Assembly (NCBI RefSeq): GCF_003449015.1
Contig: NZ_QRGD01000013.1
Span: forward strand, 1 to 64,000
Reading direction: 5' to 3'
DNA: 64,000 bases
Origin: Aureibaculum luteum
GTDB lineage: Bacteria > Bacteroidota > Bacteroidia > Flavobacteriales > Flavobacteriaceae
Positions 36,500 to 44,398 of the stretch are shown piece after piece (the stretch's first letter is position 1; every line of letters starts with the position of its first letter). The translations under genes were made by a program, and so were the position numbers. Under the pieces are notes generated by a model. That model had not been told where the DNA came from and did no database searches. It saw nothing but the letters and a program-made list of their open reading frames with translations.

Positions 36500-36667
36500 A
36501 TGATGAAAATTTTTAGAATTAATTTGCTATAAATTTTGATTTTATTTACATCAATGTTCATCCTTAGCATCAAAACAAACGATTGAAGTTATTGAATATC
36601 AACACCTTATAGTAAATCGTAAAAACTACCCATTTTCCTTGATTTTTAAAATCACCCATTTACACTA
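36500..36667. other. Gap after DUF4870 with a copied 16-mer
   Basis: AAACTACCCATTTTCC at 36469-36484 (inside the DUF4870 tail) recurs exactly at 36623-36638, and in the same reading (NYPFSL). This suggests a small local duplication of the gene's 3' end, although the surrounding bases do not clearly match the rest of the gene. Confidence 0.4.
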
Positions 36668-36698
36668 TTGACTGGTATCGTCTGAGAACATACATTTG
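36668..36698 (+). promoter_or_regulatory. Promoter upstream of the tandem RNA-like array
   Basis: TTG at 36668-36670 and TACATTTG at 36691-36698 with a 20-bp spacer are a near-ideal flavobacterial promoter. Transcription would begin around 36704, some 60 nt before the first repeat unit. No protein gene follows on the plus strand until pheT, which has its own promoter, so the array is the only candidate product. Confidence 0.65.
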
Positions 36699-36762
36699 CT
36701 TTATAAAATTAATATATAATAGAAACGAAAATACGACGTTATAATATCTGAATACTAAAATT

Positions 36763-36828
36763 AGGGGAGAAAGGAGAGGAGTGAAAATTATGAATTAAAG
36801 TTCATATCTACAAGTAACTTTTCTCCTT
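36763..36828 (+). ncRNA. Array unit 1, predicted structured small RNA
   Basis: Outer stem AAGGAGAGGAG (36771-36781) with CTTTTCTCCTT (36818-36828), 11 pairs including two G:U. Inner hairpin ATGAAT (36790-36795), loop TAAA, GTTCAT (36800-36805). Its CTACAAGTA block before the 3' arm differs from other units by one base (GTAA instead of GTAG). The reading frame used by units 2-4 is stopped after MN here. Confidence 0.6.
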
Positions 36829-36883
36829 CTATTAAACTAAAATTAGTATAAATATAAAAATATTACTCTTAGGAGTTTAACTC

Positions 36884-36949
36884 AGGGGAGAAAGGAGAGA
36901 AGTGAAAATTATGAATGAAGATTCAAATCTACAAGTAGCTTTTCTCCTT
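36884..36949 (+). ncRNA. Array unit 2, predicted structured small RNA
   Basis: Outer stem AAGGAGAGAAG (36892-36902) with CTTTTCTCCTT (36939-36949), 11 pairs with one G:U. Inner hairpin TGAAT (36912-36916), loop GAAG, ATTCA (36921-36925). CTACAAGTAG precedes the 3' arm. Identical to units 3 and 4 in the core. Confidence 0.6.
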
Positions 36950-37006
36950 CTATTAAAATTATAATTAGTATAAAATATAAAAGTATTACTCTTAGGAGTT
37001 TAACTC

Positions 37007-37072
37007 AGGGGAGAAAGGAGAGAAGTGAAAATTATGAATGAAGATTCAAATCTACAAGTAGCTTTTCTCCTT
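37007..37072 (+). ncRNA. Array unit 3, predicted structured small RNA
   Basis: Core and following spacer are identical to unit 2, so the predicted structure is the same: an 11-pair outer stem closing at 37062-37072 and a five-pair inner hairpin with GAAG loop. Confidence 0.6.
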
Positions 37073-37129
37073 CTATTAAAATTATAATTAGTATAAAATA
37101 TAAAAGTATTACTCTTAGGAGTTTAACTC

Positions 37130-37195
37130 AGGGGAGAAAGGAGAGAAGTGAAAATTATGAATGAAGATTCAAATCTACAAGTAGCTTTTCTCCTT
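37130..37195 (+). ncRNA. Array unit 4, predicted structured small RNA
   Basis: The core is identical to units 2 and 3. The spacer that follows differs (AAAGAATTGTAAGTATAAG), so the unit duplicated and then diverged first outside the core. 3' arm of the outer stem at 37185-37195. Confidence 0.6.
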
Positions 37196-37251
37196 CTATT
37201 AAAAGAATTGTAAGTATAAGTATAAAAGTATTACTCTTAGGAGTTCAACTC

Positions 37252-37316
37252 AGGGGAGAAAGGAGAGAAGCGAAAGGTTAAGTATGAGCTTAACACTACA
37301 AGTAGCTTTTCTCCTT
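37252..37316 (+). ncRNA. Array unit 5, predicted structured small RNA with rewritten inner hairpin
   Basis: Outer stem 37260-37270 with 37306-37316. The inner hairpin is entirely different from other units yet still pairs: GTTAAGT (37277-37283), loop ATGA, GCTTAAC (37288-37294). CTACAAGTAG and the 3' arm are unchanged. The micro reading frame of units 2-4 is destroyed here by three stops. Confidence 0.6.
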
Positions 37317-37598
37317 ACTATTTTAAAATCAAATTTATTTCTTATTATTTTCTACCATTTTTTCATAAAGTCAATAGTACTATTCACGATAGATTCTTTT
37401 CATATTTTTATCAATCATCTTTTTTCGAACATCGTCAATTTTAATTGAAACACTTTTTTTGGAATAAAAAAAGTTGGCAACTTAGAAATGCAACTATTGA
37501 TAGTACACGTAAATTCATTTTATTAGTTAAAGATCTACAAATGTTCTAGCTTCTTTTAAATTATTTGAAGTAATTAGATGAATCGTTTTAATAGCTAT
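37317..37598. other. Gap after the array
   Basis: An A/T hairpin (ACTTTTTTT at 37452-37460 with AAAAAAAGT at 37466-37474) lies between the array and the convergent miaE-like gene. It could end transcription from either side, but the stem is weak. No gene is seen. Confidence 0.35.
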
Positions 37599-38180
37599 CT
37601 AGCCATGTACCTTAGCCGTTTTGCCTCCTGCTTTCATTAACTCTGCTTCATAGGCTAATAATTGATCCCATTTCTTATTCACAATCTCTTTATCCTGATA
37701 TTTTCTTGCAAAACCTAAGAACAAGGTGTAATGATTGGCCTCAGAAATCATTAAGTCTTTATAGAAGTCAGATAATTCTTGATCTTCCAAATTTTCTGAA
37801 AACACTTTAAAACGTTCACAACTTCTAGCTTCTATAAGTGCTGCAACTAATAAACGTTGTATTAAAGCTTCATTTCTGTCCTTTGTTTTTACAAAAAAGC
37901 TTTGTAAATCTTTGGCATAGTTATTTGATTGAGATCTGCCTAATACCATTCCTCTAGCAGTCATTAAATCATGCACCATTTTAAAATGTTGCATTTCTTC
38001 TATGGCAATTTCGCTCATGGCGGAAACTAACTCTGTTTCTTCAGAGTAGTTTATGATAATAGAAACAGCATTAGATGCAGCCTTTTGCTCTAAAAAAGCG
38101 TGGTCTGTTAATATTTGCTGTAAATCATTTTTGGCAATTTCTGCCCATGAAGTTTCTGTTTCAAATTTAAGTCCTAACAT
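37599..38180 (-). CDS. miaE: MiaE-like tRNA-(ms2io6A)-hydroxylase
   Basis: 193 residues of the ferritin-like di-iron fold. Iron-binding helices appear in order: DHAFLEQKAASNAV, SEIAIEEMQHFKMVHDL, LIEARSCERFKVF and MISEANHYTLFLGFA, giving the paired E...ExxH ligands of MiaE. The family hydroxylates the isopentenyl group of ms2i6A37 in tRNA. It is encoded 5 bp downstream of dnaX on the same strand, so the two are probably co-transcribed. The C-terminus looks complete. Confidence 0.9.
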   Translation of the reverse strand: MLGLKFETETSWAEIAKNDLQQILTDHAFLEQKAASNAVSIIINYSEETELVSAMSEIAIEEMQHFKMVHDLMTARGMVLGRSQSNNYAKDLQSFFVKTKDRNEALIQRLLVAALIEARSCERFKVFSENLEDQELSDFYKDLMISEANHYTLFLGFARKYQDKEIVNKKWDQLLAYEAELMKAGGKTAKVHG

Positions 38181-38185
38181 AGTTG

Positions 38186-39898
38186 TTATAAATCGAGTTT
38201 AAATTTACTTTTTAGTAGTGCCAACGCTTGGTTCTTTTCTAATAATTTATTGTACTTCTCCTGCGGCGTATAGGCAAATTTCTTTTGGTTATCTTCATTT
38301 ACATTAATCACCAAATCAATACCGTAATTATTTAATTTTTCACGAAAATAGCGTACTAATTTCGGTTTTACTTTTAAAAGTTCCGTTTTCATCATTGCAC
38401 TAGGCATATCTAACTGAACGCTGTTTTTTTTAACTTTAGGAATATCCGCTTTTAAAATAGCTACCAGGTTACGCACGCCTTTTTGCTCTAATTCTTGAAT
38501 GTATTTCTTCCAATATTCTAAGAATTCAGCTTCAGAAAATTCATCCCTTGGTTTATTAGAATTATCTTCTAATTCATCATCCGTTTTTTTAACGGTTTCT
38601 TTCTTTTTATGAATACTACTTAGAGATAGGGCAGAAGAACGCCTTGTTTTTCTTGTAGATAGCGTTGGTTTTTCCGTAGGTGTTTCTTGTTCTACGTTAA
38701 TTTTAGGTTTTTTTACTACAGCAGTTGTTTTTTTAGCAATTACTGGAGTCACTTTATTTTTTTTAGCAACTGATGTACTTATAAAGTGTATGGCGGGAAT
38801 TATGTAGTTTTTATGCTTTTTTTTTTCGTCCGTATTCGGAAAAGTTATTGACGCTAATTGCATTAATGTTAATTCCACTAACAGTCGTTGATTTTTACTG
38901 CTTTTGTATTTTAAATCGCAATCATTGGCCAAATCAATCCCTTTAAGTAAAAATGATATTTCACATTTTTTACTTTGTTCGTCGTATTGTTTTTTTGTAG
39001 ACTCACCTACTTCCAGTAATGGAATAGTTATGCTATCTTTTGCAACCAATAAGTCTCTGAAATGTGAAGCTAAGCCAGCAATAAAATGATGACCTTCAAA
39101 ACCTTGAGCTAAAATTTCATTAAAAGCAATTAACACCTGAGGGATATTATTTTCAAGAATTAAATCAGTAATCTTAAAATAAGAATCATAATCTAATACA
39201 TTCAAGTTTTCTGCAACGGCCTGCCTTGTAATATTATCATTAGAAAAACTAACGACTCTGTCAAAAACAGAAAGAGCATCACGTAAAGCTCCATCCGCTT
39301 TTTGAGCGATAATATGTAGGGCATCATCATCTGCCTTAATTTTTTCTTCCTTGGTTATTTTATGCAGGTATTCTTTAATATCAACAACACCAATCCGTTT
39401 AAAGTCAAATATTTGACATCTAGATAAAATGGTAGGAATAATTTTATGCTTTTCTGTAGTTGCTAAAATAAATATAGCATGAGCAGGAGGTTCTTCTAAC
39501 GTTTTTAAAAATGCATTAAATGCAGCTTGAGATAACATGTGTACCTCATCAATTATATAAACTTTATATTTTCCTGTTTGTGGTGGTATACGAACCTGAT
39601 CTGTTAAATTTCTTATATCATCAACCGAATTGTTAGATGCTGCATCTAATTCAAAGATATTAAAAGCAAAATCTTCATTAGGGTCAATCGTTTCTGCATT
39701 AGCTTGATTAATTCTTTTTGCTAGAATTCTTGCACATGTAGTTTTACCAACACCTCTGGGGCCTGTAAACAATAAAGCTTGTGCTAAATGGTTGTTTTTT
39801 ATAGCATTTTCTAGTGTGTTAGTAATGGCTTTTTGCCCCACAACATCATCAAAAACCTGAGGTCTATATTTACGTGCCGATACTATAAAATGTTCCAT
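38186..39898 (-). CDS. dnaX: DNA polymerase III subunit gamma/tau
   Basis: 570 residues. The clamp-loader ATPase shows a Walker A motif GPRGVGKTTCARIL (residues ~45-58), a DEVHMLSQAAFNAFLKTLEEPP block with Walker B and sensor region, and a TILSRCQIFDF arginine-finger region. A long charged linker (residues ~375-460) leads to a C-terminal tau-type domain. It loads the beta sliding clamp during replication. The miaE-like gene follows 5 bp later. A palindromic element lies between its 5' end and the upstream acyl-CoA ligase gene. Confidence 0.97.
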   Translation of the reverse strand: MEHFIVSARKYRPQVFDDVVGQKAITNTLENAIKNNHLAQALLFTGPRGVGKTTCARILAKRINQANAETIDPNEDFAFNIFELDAASNNSVDDIRNLTDQVRIPPQTGKYKVYIIDEVHMLSQAAFNAFLKTLEEPPAHAIFILATTEKHKIIPTILSRCQIFDFKRIGVVDIKEYLHKITKEEKIKADDDALHIIAQKADGALRDALSVFDRVVSFSNDNITRQAVAENLNVLDYDSYFKITDLILENNIPQVLIAFNEILAQGFEGHHFIAGLASHFRDLLVAKDSITIPLLEVGESTKKQYDEQSKKCEISFLLKGIDLANDCDLKYKSSKNQRLLVELTLMQLASITFPNTDEKKKHKNYIIPAIHFISTSVAKKNKVTPVIAKKTTAVVKKPKINVEQETPTEKPTLSTRKTRRSSALSLSSIHKKKETVKKTDDELEDNSNKPRDEFSEAEFLEYWKKYIQELEQKGVRNLVAILKADIPKVKKNSVQLDMPSAMMKTELLKVKPKLVRYFREKLNNYGIDLVINVNEDNQKKFAYTPQEKYNKLLEKNQALALLKSKFKLDL

Positions 39899-39950
39899 AG
39901 AAAATTTAAAAAATCAATATTTAAAATTCAAAATTCCAACAAATTTTTTA

Positions 39951-40001
39951 CCTCACCTTCGGAGAGGTCAAGATTATTGTTTTCTATAATCTTGGGTGAG
40001 G
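39951..40001. repeat. Nested palindrome between acyl-CoA ligase and dnaX
   Basis: Outer arms CCTCACC (39951-39957) and GGTGAGG (39995-40001) enclose inner arms CAAGATTAT (39969-39977) and ATAATCTTG (39986-39994). On the minus strand it lies just after the acyl-CoA ligase stop, so it could end that transcript. It could also be a copy of a dispersed palindromic repeat. Confidence 0.55.
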
Positions 40002-40010
40002 ACAAAGGTA

Positions 40011-41786
40011 TTAATTACTATATATCTTATCGTATAAATCTTTATATATTTCTTTTATAACGGCTCGTTTCATTTTCATGGTAGGTGTTAAGTGCCCACC
40101 ATCAATACTCCAAACATCGGGAGTGAGTTCAAAACGTTTAATTTGTTCCCATTTACCAAAGTTTTTATTGCATTTATCTATGTCTTTTTGAATACGTTGA
40201 ATAACTTCAGGATTCTTAATGATTTCTTGATCACTATTGCCGATGGTTGCATTTTTTCTTTTAGCCCATTCTTTTATAAAATCAAAATTAGGTTGGATTA
40301 AGGCAGCTGGCATTTTTTCGCCTTCACCAATCACCATTATTTGTTCTATAAATTGAGATTCTTTTAAAATATTTTCTAATAGTGTTGGTATAACGTACTT
40401 ACCTCCAGAGGTCTTGAACATTTCTTTTTTACGTCCAGTAATTTTTAAGAAACCTTCACTATCTATCTCACCCTTATCTCCCGTATGGAAACAATCTCCA
40501 GTCATAACACTCTTTGTTTTTTCAGGATCTTTATAATAACCCATCATCACATTGGGGCCTTTAATCAATATTTCGCCATCTTCAGCAATAGTTACTTCAA
40601 CATTTCTAATAGGTTTACCAACGGCACCAATTTTAAACATTTTGTCTTTATACATATTAACAGCAACTACAGGAGAAGTTTCTGTAAGGCCATAACCTTC
40701 CATAACATACATTCCTGCCGCACAAAATATTCTTGCTAATCTCGGATTTAAAGCGGCACTACCAGAAACCATTGTGCCTAAGTTACCTCCTAAGGCTTCT
40801 TGCCATTTACTGAAAATTAATTTTCTAGCAATTTTAAGTTTAAATTCATACCACCAGCCATTTACCTCGTAGGGCTCAAATTTTTCACCAATTTCAACTG
40901 CCCAATAAAACAAGGCTTTTTTTATGCCTGTTAATTCTCCTCCTTTGGCATATATTTTATCATATAATTTTTCTAATAAACGAGGCACAACACTCATCAT
41001 ATGAGGTTGAACTTCCTTAATATTATCACCAATTTTATCTAAACCTTCAGCATAATAGACTGTACAACCAGCATATTGATATAAATAAATTAATAATCTT
41101 TCAAAAATATGACAAATAGGTAAAAAGCTCAAAATTCGGGTCTCACCGTCAATTAAAGGTAATCTAGGGTCGCTATCTAAGGCATTGCTAACAATGTTTT
41201 TATGCGAAAGCATAACTCCCTTGGGTTTTCCAGTTGTTCCAGATGTATATATAATGGTAGCCAAATCGGTATATAATACTTCACTTTTTCGTTGATCTAA
41301 TTCGGGTTGGTTATCTAAATCTTTACCCAACTCAAACAGTTCAGAATAATGTTTACATCCTTCGATTTGATCATAACAAAAGACTTCTTTTAAACTGGTT
41401 TTACTTTTGATAGCATTGACTTTAGCTAGCACTTCACTATCAGAAACAAAACAATATATGGATTCACTATGGTTTAATACATATTCATAATCTTCCGCAG
41501 ATATAGTGGGGTAAATTGGAATGTTTTGAGCACCTGTTTGCAAAACACCTATATCAGTAATATTCCATTCCGTTCGATTCGTAGAAGATATTATTGCAAT
41601 TTTATCGTTCTTTTTAACTCCTAATTTAAGTAAGGCTCTACTTAATGCATTCGCTTTATCTAAATATTCTTTTGTGGATGTTTTTACCCATTCTCCATCA
41701 TATTTAGTTACCAATGCGGCGTCTAAATTGTATTTCTCCAATTGATAGTAGGGGAAATCAAATAATCTCGTAATTTCTATGGGCAT
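40011..41786 (-). CDS. Long-chain-fatty-acid--CoA ligase (AMP-binding)
   Basis: 591 residues. The adenylate-forming signature TIIYTSGTTGKPKGVMLSH is at about residues 172-190, MEGYGLTETSP at the A5 motif, and GDCFHTGDKGEIDSEGFLKITGRKKEMFKTSGGKYV covers the A7-A10 region. This is a full-length long-chain acyl-CoA synthetase that activates fatty acids with ATP and CoA, normally membrane-associated. It is transcribed toward dnaX, divergent from pheT. Confidence 0.94.
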   Translation of the reverse strand: MPIEITRLFDFPYYQLEKYNLDAALVTKYDGEWVKTSTKEYLDKANALSRALLKLGVKKNDKIAIISSTNRTEWNITDIGVLQTGAQNIPIYPTISAEDYEYVLNHSESIYCFVSDSEVLAKVNAIKSKTSLKEVFCYDQIEGCKHYSELFELGKDLDNQPELDQRKSEVLYTDLATIIYTSGTTGKPKGVMLSHKNIVSNALDSDPRLPLIDGETRILSFLPICHIFERLLIYLYQYAGCTVYYAEGLDKIGDNIKEVQPHMMSVVPRLLEKLYDKIYAKGGELTGIKKALFYWAVEIGEKFEPYEVNGWWYEFKLKIARKLIFSKWQEALGGNLGTMVSGSAALNPRLARIFCAAGMYVMEGYGLTETSPVVAVNMYKDKMFKIGAVGKPIRNVEVTIAEDGEILIKGPNVMMGYYKDPEKTKSVMTGDCFHTGDKGEIDSEGFLKITGRKKEMFKTSGGKYVIPTLLENILKESQFIEQIMVIGEGEKMPAALIQPNFDFIKEWAKRKNATIGNSDQEIIKNPEVIQRIQKDIDKCNKNFGKWEQIKRFELTPDVWSIDGGHLTPTMKMKRAVIKEIYKDLYDKIYSN

Positions 41787-41905
41787 ATTTTTGTAATTTG
41801 GTAATGCAAAGTATAAAAATTAAAAGGAATATACAAGCGAAAAACAGTGTTTAATATGATCGTAATTATATTAATTTTTAGATGATGAAATTTATACATT
41901 CCCTA

Positions 41906-41937
41906 TTGCAACTAGTAAAATGTATTGATTATCTTTG
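41906..41937 (+). promoter_or_regulatory. Promoter of pheT-pyrD
   Basis: TTG at 41906-41908 and TATCTTTG at 41930-41937 with a 21-bp spacer are a textbook flavobacterial promoter; the pheT ATG follows at 41963. Confidence 0.7.
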
Positions 41938-41962
41938 TGCCGATTTAAAAAAAATAGAATAA

Positions 41963-44395
41963 ATGAAGATTTCTTATAATTGGTTACAACAATTCTTAAA
42001 GATTGATTTAGAGGTAGAAAAGGTTGGTGAAATTTTAACCGATTTAGGCTTGGAAGTAGAGGGTATTGAAAAAGTAGAATCTATAAAAGGAAGTTTAGAG
42101 GGGATTGTAGTAGGAGAGGTATTGACTTGCGAAAAGCATCCTAATGCAGATCGATTAAAAGTGACTACAGTAGACTTGGGCAATGGAGAGCCATTACAAA
42201 TTGTGTGTGGAGCTCCTAATGTAGACGCTGGTCAAAAAGTACCAGTAGCAACTGTTGGCACCACATTATATGATAATGAAGGTAACGGATTTAAAATTAA
42301 AAAAGGAAATATAAGAGGTGAAGCTAGTCACGGAATGATTTGTGCTGAGGATGAGTTAGGACTGGGTGAAGGTCATGATGGAATTTTAGTCTTAGATAAA
42401 AAAGTTAAAGCAGGTACGCCTGCTGCTGAATTATTTGAAATATCGACAGATTATGTTTTTGAAATAGGGTTAACTCCCAATAGATCTGATGCAATGAGTC
42501 ATTTTGGAGTAGCACGTGATTTAAAAGCGGGTTTACTGCAACTAAATATTGATGAAGAATTAATAACTCCTTCAGTAAGTAATTTTGATGTTGACATCCG
42601 TTCCTTAAAAATACAGGTTGACGTTGCTAATAAAAAGCAAGTGCCCCGTTACGCAGGAGTAACAATTACAGGGATTAAAGTGGAAGACTCTCCTAAATGG
42701 ATGCAAGATAAATTAAAGGCAATTGGCGTAAACCCAATTAATAATATTGTTGATATTACCAATTATGTGTTACATGAGTTGGGACAACCGTTGCATGCTT
42801 TTGATGCATCGAAAATAAATGGAAATAAAATTATTGTAAAAAATTTACCAAAAGATACGGAGTTTGTAACCTTAGATGGAGAAACGCGAAAATTACATAA
42901 AGATGATATTATGATTTGCGATGGCGATTCAAATCCTTTATGTATTGCAGGTGTTTATGGTGGTTTAGATTCTGGAGTAAGCAAAAACACAACCGCTATC
43001 TTTTTAGAAAGTGCTTATTTTGATGCTGTTTCTATTCGTAAAACAGCTAAAAGATTTGGTTTAAATACGGATGCTTCATTCCGTTTTGAAAGAGGGATTG
43101 ATCCAAATATTACTGATTATGCATTGAAAAGAGCTGCTTTGTTAATTGAAGAAATAGCTGGAGGAGAAATTTCTTCTGACCTAATTGATATTTACCCAGA
43201 TAAAATAGAAGATCATCAAGTGCGATTTTCATTTGATAATGCAGAAAAACTGATTGGAGAAAGGTTAAAACCAGATACCATTAAAAATATCTTAGCTTCA
43301 TTAGATATTAAAATTAACAATCAAACCGATTCAGGATTAGGATTAACAATACCTTCATACCGAGTTGATGTTACTAGAGAGGCAGATATTATTGAAGAAA
43401 TTTTAAGAGTTTATGGCTATAATAATGTCAAAACTTCACCGAAGTTGAATACTTCAATTTCATATGTTCCTAATCCAGATGCTAATAAATTACAGAATTT
43501 AATTAGCAATCAACTGGCTAGTCAAGGATTTTATGAAATGATGGCCAATTCATTAACTAGTCCTGATTATGTTGAATTTTCAGAACAAATAGACTCGAAG
43601 CATAATGTAACGATGCTTAATCCCTTAAGTGCTGATTTATCCGTGTTAAGACAGACCTTACTTTTTAGTGGTTTGGAAGCTGTAGCCTATAATATCAACA
43701 GAAAAAGTAGTGACATTAAATTGTTTGAATTTGGAAATACCTATCATAAATTTGATGGTAAATATGAAGAACAAAAACATTTTTCCCTTTTAATATCAGG
43801 AAATAGGAATGATAATAATTGGTTGCTTAAAACAAAAAAATCTGATTTCTTTTATGGAAAAGGAATCGTTCAAAATGTTTTAGAAAGAGTTGGTCTTAGC
43901 TCATATAAATCGCTACCACTTGAAAATGATTTCTTTTCAGAAGGCATATCATTACAGGTTGGAAAAGAAACGCTTGTAGATTTTGGTGTGGTTAAATCGA
44001 CCATTACCAAGCAATTTGGAATTAAGCAAGAAGTACTTTACGCAGACTTTAATTGGGATGCGATGCTTCAATTTATAAAAAACAAAACACTAAAAGTTAG
44101 TGGTTTAACTAAGTTTCCATCGGTTAAAAGAGATTTCTCATTATTATTGGATAAGAAAGTGACTTTTAATGAAGTGTATCAATTGGCATTTCAAACAGAT
44201 AGAAAAATATTAAAATCTGTCGATTTATTTGATGTGTATGAAGGTGATAAATTGCCAGAAGGTAAAAAATCTTATGCCGTGAGTTTTATATTACAAGATG
44301 ATAAACAGACGTTAACAGACAATCAAATTGACGGTGTGATGAATAAGTTACAACAAACATTTGAAACCAAATTAAAAGCAGAATTAAGAGCGTAA
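41963..44395 (+). CDS. pheT: Phenylalanine--tRNA ligase beta subunit
   Basis: 810 residues, full length for the family. In order: an N-terminal part with the EMAP/tRNA-binding insertion (residues ~40-150, with EKHPNADRLKVTTVDLG), the B3/B4 editing domain (~215-375, with RFERGIDP at its end), the B5 domain (~400-475), the catalytic-like core and a C-terminal anticodon-binding FDX-ACB domain (~715-808). The beta subunit proofreads mischarged tyrosine and supports the alpha subunit, which is not in this window. pyrD follows 3 bp later. Confidence 0.97.
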   Translation: MKISYNWLQQFLKIDLEVEKVGEILTDLGLEVEGIEKVESIKGSLEGIVVGEVLTCEKHPNADRLKVTTVDLGNGEPLQIVCGAPNVDAGQKVPVATVGTTLYDNEGNGFKIKKGNIRGEASHGMICAEDELGLGEGHDGILVLDKKVKAGTPAAELFEISTDYVFEIGLTPNRSDAMSHFGVARDLKAGLLQLNIDEELITPSVSNFDVDIRSLKIQVDVANKKQVPRYAGVTITGIKVEDSPKWMQDKLKAIGVNPINNIVDITNYVLHELGQPLHAFDASKINGNKIIVKNLPKDTEFVTLDGETRKLHKDDIMICDGDSNPLCIAGVYGGLDSGVSKNTTAIFLESAYFDAVSIRKTAKRFGLNTDASFRFERGIDPNITDYALKRAALLIEEIAGGEISSDLIDIYPDKIEDHQVRFSFDNAEKLIGERLKPDTIKNILASLDIKINNQTDSGLGLTIPSYRVDVTREADIIEEILRVYGYNNVKTSPKLNTSISYVPNPDANKLQNLISNQLASQGFYEMMANSLTSPDYVEFSEQIDSKHNVTMLNPLSADLSVLRQTLLFSGLEAVAYNINRKSSDIKLFEFGNTYHKFDGKYEEQKHFSLLISGNRNDNNWLLKTKKSDFFYGKGIVQNVLERVGLSSYKSLPLENDFFSEGISLQVGKETLVDFGVVKSTITKQFGIKQEVLYADFNWDAMLQFIKNKTLKVSGLTKFPSVKRDFSLLLDKKVTFNEVYQLAFQTDRKILKSVDLFDVYEGDKLPEGKKSYAVSFILQDDKQTLTDNQIDGVMNKLQQTFETKLKAELRA

Positions 44396-44398
44396 ACA

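Larger units (their letters stand above)
36763..37316 (+). repeat. Five-copy tandem array of a structured ~66-nt element
   Basis: Units begin with AGGGGAGAAAGGAGAG at 36763, 36884, 37007, 37130 and 37252, giving periods of 121, 123, 123 and 122 bp. Each has a 65-66-nt core ending CTTTTCTCCTT. Cores are separated by 55-57-nt AT-rich spacers that end with a conserved GGAGTTnAACTC block. Units 2 and 3, spacer included, are identical, which implies recent duplication. Units 1 and 5 have diverged inside the core, but the changes keep the pairing. No neighbouring protein gene obviously uses the array. Confidence 0.9.

Noticed and set aside
36903-36964. A micro-ORF in array units 2-4 (KIMNEDSNLQVAFLLLLKL) preceded by an SD-like AGAAAGGAG
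   Set aside because: The frame stops after MN in unit 1 and is destroyed by three stops in unit 5, while the RNA pairing is kept in all five. Structure, not coding, is conserved.
36763-37316. CRISPR array or type III toxin-antitoxin RNA repeats
   Set aside because: The repeats are too long, the spacers are similar to each other instead of unique, and no cas gene or toxin gene is adjacent.
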